Origin: Euwallacea fornicatus
Taxonomy: Eukaryota > Arthropoda > Insecta > Coleoptera > Curculionidae
Reading direction: 5' to 3'
Length of the DNA: 64,000 bases
Assembly (NCBI RefSeq): GCF_040115645.1
Contig: NC_089542.1
Location: 6,882,001 to 6,946,000, forward strand
The position numbers and the translations under genes were made by a program. The notes below the pieces were generated by a model that made no database searches, was not told the origin of the DNA, and worked only from the letters and a program-made list of their open reading frames with translations. Positions 47,091 to 59,301 of this stretch are shown piece by piece (the stretch's first letter is position 1; each line of letters opens with the position of its first letter).

Positions 47091-47486
47091 TTGTAAGTAT
47101 AATTGAAAGGAGGTGTTATATTGAGCCCGCTCCTGAGTCTTCTATATGCTAATGACAATGACGAGGCATTTCATTTCATCACAAGTCAGTAAGCAACTGA
47201 CACATCTTGACAACTGATAGCAATCTTAAAAAAATTCTTACATATACAGCTTAACCACAATTTGAGTATCTTGTGTTGTCTCATTCGAAGACTCAGACAT
47301 ATGGTCGCATTTTTTCTTTACTTTACCAGGTTTTTTAACTGCCTTAACTGCACGGCCGTAGTGGTGGCTGTAAAACTGACCTGATTAAGGAGTTACCAGA
47401 AAAGAGACTGATCATGAAATCATCATATCTCCAATTGTGACAGCTACACATAATTAGAAACAACAAAGGGCTAGAACAATTAAACA

Positions 47487-47489
<3 letters not shown>

Positions 47490-47518
<29 letters not shown>
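47490..47518. repeat. AT dinucleotide microsatellite
   Basis: This is an uninterrupted run of AT repeats, about 14 units. Confidence 0.95.
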
Positions 47519-47523
<5 letters not shown>

Positions 47524-48589
47524 ATAATTAATGCAAATAAAAAATTTAATTTGGCGAGAGCAAGTATCAAGGAAAGTTGACGAGCCGATAATGAATGATG
47601 AATTTATGCTGATCGGTGAAGATAGCCTTAAGCTTGTGAGATACAATTAAAATATGTTAATAATACGTGAATTAAAAAGGCATTCAAAGAAGATATGATT
47701 TAAGTTTCACAATCTTCACATTCCCATATAGGAGGTTCACTTCTTTTAGTTCCATGCGATGCAAATAACTTGTTGCAGTGTGTGATTACTTCTAATTCCA
47801 ATCATTGACGTAATCTTCTTTCTGGGTAGATGTCTAAAGTCGTGGACTCACAGAGTCGTATAGGGGAGTCGAATAATGTTTACCTATATTTTGCTTTTCA
47901 TAAAAGATATACGGATTCATCTTTCTTTCTATTTTTCCCATGTCACCTCAAACATTTAAATGTCAGTAAAAATTCCTTTCGTGGCAGAGGATGTTCAAAT
48001 ACACTTTCGAAGTTAGCCCTTCTTTTCGCCAAATAATCAGGACATTTACTACTGGAATTTCCTGTATGACTTCAGATTAATGACAATATGACTTGAGGAC
48101 TGTTCCGATTTAACTTAATATCTTTCTACCTTGCTGTAAATGTAAGATGATCAGTTTTGGTTGATATTTAATATCCAATCTATATACAACGCACTATGGC
48201 TACCCGAAAAAACTACACGATTTCCAGTTATCTGTTTCTATAGGCCATATATGTATATGTATACAGAATGTACGTTTCTGGAGATCAATCATGGGAATCT
48301 CGGTAACCATAAAAAATACAAAGTCGGTTAAGTTAAAGCAAAGTTAAATAATTAGGAGTTCAGGAATATGCCGTTTGAAAATTTAGAAAATTACGATGGC
48401 TTCCGAACATATTTGAAAAAAAACCTAAATTTTGAAGAAATATTATTCTCGAATCAAGCGGAATGTTCTCATTTACTTCACATCACGAGCAAACGAACAG
48501 GATAAGATTGAAATTGGGTTCGACCAAATATGAGCGTTGAAAATAAAGGTTTCAAAAGCTAAATGATATAAAATACATGTATAAGGTGT

Positions 48590-49025
48590 CCCAAAAATAT
48601 ACCGACAAATTTTAAAGGGTGGTAGCAGACATTAATACGACTTTTTAAAAAAAATAAACATATGGGTCGTTTGAGCAGAAAAAAGGCAATATGATTTTGG
48701 TCATTACAATCACTTTTTGTTCATGTTAGGCGTTGTTTGGTTGATAAATAAACGATGGCTTACAATAATTGTTCAAAATGTTCGCTATTTATTTCAATAC
48801 AAAGATTGCACCATCACTTTATTGGCTGGTGAACCCTATGAAATATTCCGGGAATAGCTCCTTGATGTGTGCAACTGGCCATTATTCTTGCTAACAGATC
48901 TTCCTCATTACGAATAAGCGTTTCGTAGACCAGATATTTGAGATAACTAACAAAATCTAGGGTATTGAGATCAAGAGAAAGCGCGGGCCTGGTTGCAGGA
49001 CTTCTTCCAATCCATCCTCGCATAT
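48590..49025 (-). pseudogene. transposase C-terminal relic
   Basis: The minus strand at 49023-48814 reads RGWIGRSPATRPALSLDLNT, LDFVSYLKYLVYETLIRNEE and DLLARIMASC, then GIFHRVHQPIK and, after a stop, CIEINSEHFEQLL. It aligns with the RWIGRxGP...RSPDLNPLDFFLWGYLK...CIEV..GHFEQLL C-terminus of the dominant DDE group. The plus-strand left edge GGTGTCCCAAAAATATACCG resembles a terminal repeat. Only this end remains. Confidence 0.78.
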
Positions 49026-49499
49026 CAATAAGGTTTTCAAATGAGAATTTAACGCTTTTCTTTGTTTTGCGGGCATGTGTTTCTTAAGTACAAGACTAAA
49101 TTAGGTACACTTTGTTACTTATAAAAAAACAATTAAATTAGGTATTGAAAATATCTTTCATCCGCAAAAATGCATGCCGCAGCCCTTTTTTCCATATTAT
49201 CGCTCACTCTTTGAAAAATTCTTAGCGTATTTTTTCTGTTTTAAACAAATGAATTATACAATTTTTTAATTACAGATTATTACGTTTTATTTTCTTCGGT
49301 AGAATACATACACTTCCTGTTAACGTTAACATGTTGATAAGATAAGCTATATTTTCCTGAAGCAAAAAGTAAATAACTAGATACTGCCACCCCTTTGGAA
49401 ATTTTCGGAATGATTTGTCAAAAGTTATTTTTAATTTAATTCCATCCACTTCACATTATACCTTATGTCTTTTTCAAAAATTACGTAAAAGCGATAACG

Positions 49500-50290
49500 T
49501 ACAAGATTTTTTTTCGCTGTAAGACATTTCTAAAATTGTTGTATTAAAACACCACTTCTTTCTGCAGAATTCCCTTGAAAATTACAGAATTGAAATTGAG
49601 AAAAAATAGAGCAATCTTACAGTGGCGTAGGAGATATTGGTTTAGTTTAAGAAATTTGTAAAAAATCTTCTTTTAAACCAACTACTGAAGATCAGTAGCA
49701 AAATTAGTTAAAAATTTCTCTTAAACATACGATATTGTTCTATTTGGAGATGAGTTTTGTCCTATTACTGTGATATTAAAATAGTTCTTCGGACGTGGCT
49801 ACTTGACATTTATGGAATCGAAATCGAAGAAATTAATAATGGGGTTACCATGGGGTGCAAAGGTTTTACTGAAGTTAATAAATTTGTTCTTTTTGACAAA
49901 TAATTTATGTAATATACATATATACATTAACTTATACATAAATATAATAAATAATTAAAAAAATAAAAATGTGTACAGTTTTTCTTTTGGAAAGTCAGTA
50001 GCGCACATAGAAGATTGTTCTTCGAAGTAAAAGACTTCCCAAATATGTATGAAAAGGTTTCGTTTGCAGGCGAGTTTTCTCCTATTACTATGATTTAAAA
50101 ACAATATTCAGAACGCCACTGCTTTAAAAAGAATTGCCATAAGAATTACAGAATTAAAATACAATAAAATTACAATTGAGTGGAAGGTGTTTATTTGTTT
50201 TAAACGATTTGTAAAGTTATTCTTTTAGATAGTGAACTTAAGATTAGTAGTGTAAAAAGTTTCTGCTTTGGTTAAACATTCCTAAATGAA
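49500..50290 (+). repeat. dispersed repeat blocks in direct array
   Basis: Three diverged copies of the unit also seen at 46690-47090 follow one another. Shared landmarks are GAGTTTTSTCCTATTACTRT, GCCACTGCTTT-like blocks, ATTACAGAATTRAAAT and TTAAGAAATTTGTAAA. No coding content is visible. The irregular spacing suggests an old, eroded tandem array. Confidence 0.5.
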
Positions 50291-50299
50291 CTTCTTTTA

Positions 50300-51806
50300 C
50301 CTCTTAATCTTAGCTTAATTTCCTATTTCAATAGCTCTAGTTCGATCTATTTTCCTCACCAAAGTTAATTATAACTTTTTCAACTGGTCTCAAAACCAAG
50401 AAGCCCTCTGTAATTAAATTTCTCGCAAATCCTGTTATAGATCGTTCAATACTTATAAGCGCCACTTTGCTAAATTTATTAAGAAGAATGCTATTACTCT
50501 GCATTATGGGAACGTAGGGTTTTATGGGAAGATTGAAATCGAAGAAGTTCGATAAAATTGCTGGTTTCCTGTTGAACTTTAAGATTTTCCGTTTAAAGCC
50601 GCGTGCTTGGAATGCTCATCCTGGCATAATTGAAACTTCCAAGTTTTACATTCCCCATTTTTCAAATTTGTTATCGCAGCTGTTGCGGTGGTCTTGGGAA
50701 TAAATATGGAAATAGTGAATTAATCATTGCCTTTGTAAGCGGTGAAAATTCGGCGCAAAGGCAATTCATTCGACACGCAATCACGCGTTGTAAAGTAAGA
50801 ATAAGGCCCGAAAACCCTCCAAATGGTTATTAATTAAATTATTGAATTAATTACGTATCCAAGAACATTCCCAGAGTTTCCTATTATTAAGGCTTCAATC
50901 TAATATGCAAGTATTTTAATTTCGATAAATTCTTTTAGACAGGTATGCGATTCGATGATCAAACCTTTGATCGCCCCTATTCTCCGCTTCATTACCAGCC
51001 CCCGATACGTTTTTCCTTTCTGTATTTGCCTGACCGTAAAATCCAGCCCGCATAAACCCAAATATCCAGGGGGTTACGTTTTTGAAGACGTCATCATATT
51101 CTTTAATGATGTAAATTCGATTCGAGACCCTCAAGGGTTTGTTTTTATTTCAAAGTTGGTCAAAAATTGGAATTTCCAGAAGGGATCAAAGGCATACAAA
51201 TTAAATAGCTCTAGCGCAATAAGCTCCGAACCGGACAAAGTCTCGGAGAAATATTTAAAATCGCTTTCACACATAAGCACCCTTGAAAATATGGCGCAGA
51301 TACCCCATAAAATATTAACGCCCACACTTAAGCCCACCCTAAACCAGAGCCGAATTATAGTTGCAAATTAAATCCCAAATTCCAAGCTGCAAAGCTTTTG
51401 TGTAAGAAGTCATGGGCGTGCTCACGATTTTGTCTCGTGAGCTATAAGGGAAGCAAACTAATTACGTCTCCGTCTATGGGGAAAAACCAACCCAACCCTG
51501 GGCTTCAATAAACCGGAGCCTGCCGACGTGAAACAATCCGTAAATGATACTTAAACACATGTTCCGCGAATCGCTTAATAATGATTCTGCAGGACCTGCG
51601 GAATGATTATCGAATATCTGGGGGTCCCTAAAGGCGTGGGCGTAGGTGATTCAACTCCCTCATTTGTAAATATTTTATGAACAAATGTTCTAGTTTCTAG
51701 GGCTTAATGAGAAAAATATCTAAAATCTTCTTTAAAAGGCACTAATAAATGTTGATGATATTTTTTAATCCGAAATAAGTAGAATTTGTTTTAATCATGT
51801 AATATA
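50300..51806. other. gene-free, compositionally balanced stretch
   Basis: The region is less AT-rich than its surroundings and lacks visible transposon parts. A plus-strand frame at 50955-51371 (138 residues from an ATG) is long for this region but has no domain I recognise, and the opposite strand is also partly open there. I do not call it a gene. Confidence 0.35.
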
Positions 51807-52985
51807 CAGGATGGTTTATATGCAACGTAAAATTTTTGAGGAGCTCATGACGGCTCATATTAGTCAAAAATCGGTGAAGGAAAATACAGAAAGGTGGTGA
51901 ACTAATAAGTTCATAATGTTCAATAATATATAGGAGTGCAATGAAAAAGAATCAGTTCCTATATACAACTATTGTATTTTGTAATACATGTATCAATAGA
52001 TGAAACAACGATATATGAAAAATCGAGCTAATTTTATTTTATCAGAACTTATAACTTCAATAGATTTACGAATTTTGATACTTTAAATTCGTCGGCATAA
52101 AAAGTTATTGTGCGAAAAAACTGGTATTTCTAACGATTTTTGAGATGTTTTCAATCGAATGATTCCGAATCTTTTGTTAATACTCAAATCCAGGGACTAG
52201 TACCAGAAGAATCTTTAGAAGGACGGGAGCCAGCAACTTACCAATTTCTAAACTTCTACGTAAAAAGATGTTTTCCGCCACTGTATTCTCATTTGAACTT
52301 TGTTGCCGTGAGATTTTCAACCTAGAATAGATTTCTCCAATTTGCTACTCTAATAGCAAATTCCTGACCATTTGTTCTTTAGTAGAATATTGTTCACCGA
52401 CTAGAGAACATTTACAAAGAGAGATACACTGAATTAAACAAATAGCAATTCTTACAATCTAAAAAGTTCTTATTTAATGAGAAGACAGTACTTTCTACAT
52501 GAATTTTCAATTAATGTGTAGTGTGGAATTTTAGGAGATACGAGTTTAGGACCAATTTAACTTCCGCAAAACTAAATGGGGAACAGTACTTAAAGTTCCT
52601 GAAAAACGACTTACCTCTAGTTTTAGAGCATGTGCCTCTAGTCTTAAGACAATATTTTTGATTTATGCGAAATATCGCTTTTAATCATTTTCTTATACGT
52701 ATGAAGAAGTTCATGAATATGAATGTTCCACATCGATTAATTGGTTGGGATAGTGAACATCTATAGCCATCATGAAATCCCCATTTAACTCCATTAGACT
52801 TTTTTGTTGGATTTTTTAAAGTGGTTTGTATACCAATCCATATCTATGAGTAGAGAAGAGTTATGAGATGATATTCAACAAGGTGTACATCTTATACAAG
52901 CAGAAACAACACTACAAAATGTTGGTTCAAGACTGAGAAAATGTATTGGTGTAAACGATCGACATCTCGAAAAATTACCTGTGTT
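51807..52985 (+). mobile_element. decayed DDE transposon
   Basis: A tip-like TACAGGATGGTTTATATGCA at 51807 stands upstream of a plus-strand transposase C-terminus (about 52700-52975). That relic reads RLIGWDSEHL, NPHLTPLDFFVGFFKVVCIP and then VGSRLRKCIGVNDRHLEKL in broken frames. The LTPLDFF block with the third catalytic Asp is clear. No right tip was found, so the right limit is arbitrary. Confidence 0.65.
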
Positions 52986-55900
52986 AATTTTCAGTCATTT
53001 TCATGATATAGGTGCGGTTCTTAGTTCAACTGAGAATATTATTGATTTCGTTCAAGAAAATATCGGTTAACGACCGACATCTTAATACTTCTCTAATATG
53101 TTACGAACTCGACTGTTTCAAATATTAACATTTTACTCAACTAAAAAAAAATGTTTTCACGTTTTATCTGGCAGAATCAAGAAAGTAATATTAACAAAAA
53201 ATATGAAAACGCACGAAATCACTAAATTACATCAAATACGTACCGGAATTCATAAGTTATCTATAGTGATATAAAAGTTAGGTCGATTTTTTCATACCAC
53301 GGTAAAGTGCAGGTGACACCACCAGTCAGCTTGTTGTGCCCAAAACCCCTCTAGGAGTATTTTTATATCTGTAAATCAAAAACTGTAGGATTTATTACCT
53401 ATTTACAGAATGAAAACAATACTTTGACGTTCTGTAGAATAAAAACAACCAATTAATATTCATGTGTACCGTGGTTTTTGGATCACCTTGTGTTGTATAT
53501 TTTACATTAAAAAAAAAACAGTTTCCTCAAGCGGCATCAACATGGCGAAAATTACGTTAAAAAAATTTTAATTTATGTTCTGATAAAGAATCAAATTCCT
53601 CGAAACTTTATCGAAAATAAGCGTGTTAAGTAATTGTCCCTTGTAGCTGATTCATAATATTCAAAAATAACCAGGATGTCTCATAGATCTAAAAAATTTG
53701 AGATTAAAGCACTTTAAATCAATCATGTCCAAACAATCTTTTAAACAATATTGCAAAAAATATTCTCATAAATCCTCATATTACTTGAAGATTAAATAAG
53801 ATGTGTATAGAAATTTCAGTACACAAAAAAAGTTGCATTAACTTTAATAACAACCAAATAAAAAAACCGCATACTATAAATTGTTTTTATAGAAAAAAAA
53901 GTGGAGTTTTAGCGTTCTAAACCAAGCGAAAATAATCTATCAACATTTTGAGAATTTATGCTTCATAAAGCTTTAGGAACTTATGCATCAAAATGGAAAT
54001 TCTGATAAAAATAGGAACAAGATAAAATGTTTAAATAGTTCAATGTCGCCAATAAGGAAAACCAAACTATCTGATAAACCATCGGCGCTCAAGTCAAACA
54101 TTTTTTCGCGAACGAATATCTGACATTCTTATTGATAACTAGAAGTGTTTGAAAGAATCCCTGATTGACCTTATATTGCCAAATAACACTTTTTTCCCTC
54201 ATCTGATGATCGATTCCTAGCTCGTGTCCATTGATCCATGAATCATGAGATGTCTCAAGAGTTCGAAATGTCAATGCGACATTTGGCCAAAGCCCCTAGA
54301 GAGCGTTTACTGCAATGTGCTCTAATTCTCTACAGAATCAAATTACTAGAACATTATTTACACCTGAACGAAATCGATTGAACCGTCTCAACTTGGAACA
54401 ATAGCAATTGAATGGAAAAGTATTTTCAAATGATTTCTAATCTGTTTGACGCATTACGAACTTCTTCGAGCGACAATTCAAACTATCTTTTGGCCTGAGC
54501 CCCATTGTCTCCCTTTCGGTCCGGAAAATTTAATTATGTTTTGTCGCTGGCAGACATCTACTCGGAAAATCTCTCTGTTTTGTTTCAAAGCAAGATGAAT
54601 GACAAAAAAAAAGTTTCACAGAACTATTCTGAAGATTTGTCCAGCAATGCTGTCTTTCTAGGTGATGCAATTGATAAATAGGCCCGGTTCTTTAATGAAA
54701 ATCTACGATTAAATCGCCCCAATAGCTATTTTCCCCCTCTCTCCAGATATAAACCAAATCGTTCCGCATCATATCCCAAAAAGAGATGCACTAAAAATCC
54801 ATTTTATGGGACATTGCGACAGTCATTGCTGCCCGTGATTGTGTTATATTTACCATAAATTCGTCCATAACTCCGCAGTCCCCCCTTCGTTTATAGGACT
54901 CTTACAACCCCTGTAAATGAATAATAGTGCGTCAGAATCGAAGGGAACTGAATTTTCATTTTATTGAACGTCGGAAAAGGTGGAAATTTGAAAATCCGCA
55001 GTAGTTCTTAAAAAAGTTATTACACCCCGGAAACTCAATCTTTCTATGGCGTCACGTCCCGTCTCTTTCCGATTTAATATAGTTTGGAATTAAATAATCG
55101 TGCGTTTGGCAGCTTATATGTGTCTGGAAGTCTGAACTATTAGCAGAAAAGAGTGGGGAAACGGGGAGAAATCGGGTATTTGCAGGAAAGGATTGAGTTG
55201 GTTTCTTAACAATATATGAAAAGACTGAATAGAGGAGTAATAGAAAATTTACTAGACATTTAATTAAAGGTTAGCTTCAAAGAATTCCTTAAAATTACAA
55301 TCAAACACTAGAAATTTTCACGAAAATTCATCTATACTTGCGAATTTTTTTTTCTACAGGCGCCATCTGTTGAGAATCGTTGAAATTATGTAAACCGCAA
55401 ATCAGATAGGGAACAATATTGGTGGCGCCGTCTGCCAGAACGCGTCTCTTACTAATTCTTTCAAATTGGTTTCCAAGTGTTTAATCAGTTCTTGAGTTAT
55501 TTACCAACGATTTTGTAGAAAAATCTATAAAAATCTTGATTTATTAATTGAAAAAATATTCGTCTAATATTTTTACAAAGCATTGAGCGATAAATCGAAG
55601 TTAAATCTCAATTCAATGAAATTAGCTATTGGAAGGCGTACTCTATAGATAAAGACAAATTTCTAATCGCAGCTCGGGAAAACAACGTTTTGAAAACTCT
55701 AAAATTCGTTAGATATCGACCTGGGTATAGTACATAGGTGTGCTATCCATTTTTTTCTACCAACTACTAAGTTATATAAGGATACAGCAAATATCAAAGC
55801 AGACGAACATAACAACAAATTACCATAGGAAAATAGTCCTAAAAACTAATAAATTCCGTTTCGAGTCGCTTTATTTTGGAAGTGAAAAAATGAAGATGCA

Positions 55901-57639
55901 TAGGTAAATCAAAGAAACATGCCTAAACAGCTCTCAAGAAAGCTCATAGAGTGATAAGTCTAAGCTTTTGCACTTGAGTGGACATAAATTCTACTTCCGA
56001 CCGATCAAATCAATTGAATTCCGGATTTACGGCTTGCAATGGAATTTAAGAGCAATTGCACTGGCTCTAACTTCTCCGATAATGTTCTCTACGTGGCCAG
56101 GTATAGACGGCTTTCAGGTCAATGGATCGATGTTTGTGTTATTTGAATCAGCTTTGAAACATGGATAGCCAATTTCCATATACAACTAAGCGAATTTGTT
56201 GAACGGTGCCTTAAGAACTTCAAAGCGTTACTATAGAAACACGTTGAAAAACATTTCAAATTTTTTCAGTATTCAATATACTGATATATTTAAATATAAT
56301 AAAAATAAAACAAAATACAAATGTATTTTAATTATGTGCCTATAGGCTAAACTATCATTATTGCTTCTTTACGGACCTATTACAGGATGCTTAAGCAAAT
56401 ATAATAATAGTCAAATTCAACCCCGCGGCCACTGTGAATAACTACCGCAAATCACACAAATCGCATACGTGATGAGGTCACCCTGATACGGTTTTACCAA
56501 GACTTGAACATGATAATTAATGTTAACTTGAATATCGCTACTGATGCAAAAAGTGGATATTATTTTAAGTTGAGAATATAATTTTTCTAGGTAAATAACG
56601 TCAAAATAACCCCAGAAATAAAAATTTGTCTTTTAATGCTGCGACCGAATTCCTAACTCTACGCCCTGTTATATCGAGAGGTTACTAAATAGTAGATGGC
56701 AATTGGGTTATATTCTTTACTAACTCGGTACCCGAAAGAAGCTATTCTCAACAACTCTACATAATTGCAAACCTTTTTGTGACGTGTGCTTAATAAATCG
56801 TTTCGCTCTATCTATTAAATAGTGGTACTGGAATGTTCGCTATCGTAGATTAAAGTCCAATATTAGAGCCTATGAAAACTTTAGATTCGGGTAATATTAA
56901 AAATATCAGTAAAGCTAAGTTTACTGAATTGTTTCGACTAAATAAAACACTTTTTATTAAGCTAGTTAGGCTGTTTAGGAATGATTTGAATTTACTAAAT
57001 TATAGAAATAATGTTCCTGTGTCAACTAATATTACATTCCAATTTTAGACTAGGGGATTACACAAAAGATTTGTTAATTTTCAGATTTCACTTTTGCAGT
57101 TAATCAAACAAGTGCTCACAGGAAGCAAAGTTTTTTAAGATTTCTCCAGGAACTTAAACTGCATAAAAATAACCAAATCAGAATAGACTATTGATCGATT
57201 TCTTCATTTCAGTAAAAATTATCTTGCTGGCAAAATTAAGTACTTGTGCCCTTTTCATACATGTATATTGTTACATATATCTGATTGATAATGAATGCAT
57301 TTAGATATATACATATCTATGATCTTTTGATGTATTGTCCTCTGTTATGGTCATTTATAATGATAGTAGTATAACAACTTAATAAAATATCTCACATTTT
57401 TGTATATTAAGTTTTGGATATCAGTGTATTTTATTTTCTTATAAACCAAAGTACCAGGAATGTGGAACAAATTAGTTCTATCCTTCCACCGCTTTCACCT
57501 ACTAAGCTTAGTTCACTATTCATATCTAAGCTTATGAATTGAAATTGTTATGTTATGTTTCTGCTGACATAACAAATACATAAAATGGTTATTTTGTTTT
57601 TTGCAAATTATATGAGGGAAGCCCAAATAATGCTTTACT
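52986..57639. other. gene-free stretch
   Basis: About 4.6 kb without a recognised gene, RNA or transposon. The part 54100-55200 is compositionally balanced; the rest is AT-rich. Two GCGCC-type blocks with similar context (GGCGCCATCTGTTGAGAATC at 55361 and GGTGGCGCCGTCTGCC near 55420) occur close together; a similar GCGCCATCTGTTATGAATC is at 38759. Confidence 0.4.
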
Positions 57640-58440
57640 CATTGTAAAATATATTATTATCAAAAGCTCTAAGCAAATAAAGCTTCATATAAAAAATTTA
57701 TACATAGTCATGTTTGCCCATCACTTTTTTACAACATTTCTTCTTTGATAGTCAATTTCCCACTTTTATTGCACATAAGACCTTTTGAGACTCAGTTTTA
57801 AATAACTTATGCTTTTCTAGAGCAAAATCGTTGGTTACCAAAGATTTTACCCCATTTAAATACAATTCTAATGATATTCTTCTGAAACCATAAAATGAAT
57901 GGAAAACATACAGAAATTGGTCAAATTGATCAAATTAAACTTTATGTATGTAAGTTAAAACAAAGCAGTAAAAATTTTGTGTAACTGTTCTAAAATTTTC
58001 AGATGTTGAAGAATTCCCCAAAATCATGAGTTGAATCTAAAATACCACTAATTTGGCTAAACATATCAAACTGGGCTTCATACATCTACAAACATAAAAT
58101 ATTGGATTTAAATGATATGAAAGGTCTAAAATTATTTTTTTCTATCAAAATGCCATAAAATCAATACAAAGCATACATAAATTGGCTAAGTGGATCAAAT
58201 TAAGCTTTAAATAAATTTAAAAAACAAAAATTGTCCTTAAGTGTTTCAAAACTACCAGATATCAAAGATTTGCCAGAAATTAAACAATGTTGCAGCAGAG
58301 AAATCACAGATAATGGTTTGAGGTACAGTGTTAATCTAAAAACAATGGTAGCCCTATTAAACAATATCTGCAAAAAAGTGATTAAAGCTATCAGTACTTA
58401 CACCTCTTTCTTCTAAGGTTTAAATTTTTTTCCCCAATTT
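57640..58440. repeat. degenerate tandem repeat upstream of REV7
   Basis: A unit of about 260 bp appears at least twice. CATAAAATGAATGGAAAACA then GATCAAATTAAACTTTA begins at about 57890. CATAAAATCAATACAAAGCA then GATCAAATTAAGCTTTA begins at about 58152. Half-unit echoes (TTTGGCTAAACATATCAAAC) lie near 58052. The copies are strongly diverged. Confidence 0.5.
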
Positions 58441-59301
58441 GGTAAAGTTTTTTAATGAAAGTCAAGTTGCAAATTGAGATCTTCTCAAATCAGCCATCTT
58501 GCCCTTAAGGTTACTTTTGTAACTTGATCAAATGCAGATGCAGAAATTTATTTTAAAAAAGAAGTGAACATTTTTTTTACTTAATAATAATAGTGATTTT
58601 TTACCAAGTTTAAAAGCATTCGGGCTTTAGGGTTAACTCTGTCCACGATTCCTTAAACTTAGCGCGGGTATTAGAGGCGATATGGCTACCTTCAGCAAAG
58701 TCAAAATGATTTTCCATACATAGCGCAATATATTCCAAGTTGTTGAGCTGAGGTTTCATAATAAGTTTAAATCGGTTTGAACGACGCTAAATTAATAAAC
58801 GAGAAGTGCTCCGTAAACATAACCTAATTTTGCTTTACCGAAAATGGAGATAAATGGATATTCATTTCAATAGAGCCCTATCGAAAGTTCTCGCCTTCCT
58901 CTCTTGCTGCACCGGAACTAGTAATGTCCAGAACTTGTCTGAGTGAGATAGGATAACTATAACCTTACCAACTGGCCTTATAGTTCGTATCATGTCAACA
59001 TTGTCAAGAGTGTAATACAAATGCTACATTGTTAAGCCTCCGATAAAAGCAATCAGTGACAGTACGGTCGCTGTCATCGTTACCTCGACGACTTGAAACT
59101 CACGGTTAACGTTATCTCTGTTGCTTAAAAAATTGTCTCTGCTCTGTTTCAGCAGTGCGTGAGTTGTCAGAAGTCAAAACCGAATTCTATGTTGTGAACC
59201 AGTTCAGAAGCCGGTAAATTTAGTTCAGAAATAAAAAGAAAACTTTTTAATTAGAACGACAATTTTACTATTAAAAATAAAAAAGAATTTTAAATAATTC
59301 C
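58441..59301 (+). promoter_or_regulatory. putative REV7-HINFP 5' flanking region
   Basis: The last 700 bp before the REV7 ATG are compositionally balanced and free of transposon parts, as expected of a promoter. No TATA box at a convincing distance is seen. A TCAGTG sequence near 59055 could serve as an initiator, but this is only a guess. The transcription start was not determined. It would drive both genes if the pair is dicistronic. Confidence 0.3.

Larger units (their letters stand above)
45991..48589. other. gene-free stretch with short repeats
   Basis: No gene is recognised. It contains a possible 310-bp MITE (about 46230-46540), dispersed repeat blocks (46690-47090) and an AT microsatellite (47490-47518). 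A block near 48265-48310 resembles the left end of the 46230 unit. Confidence 0.45.

Noticed and set aside
55355..55440. Clustered GCGCC-type sites as an insulator (CTCF-like) element
   Set aside because: Two short matches are too few to distinguish from chance without binding or conservation data.
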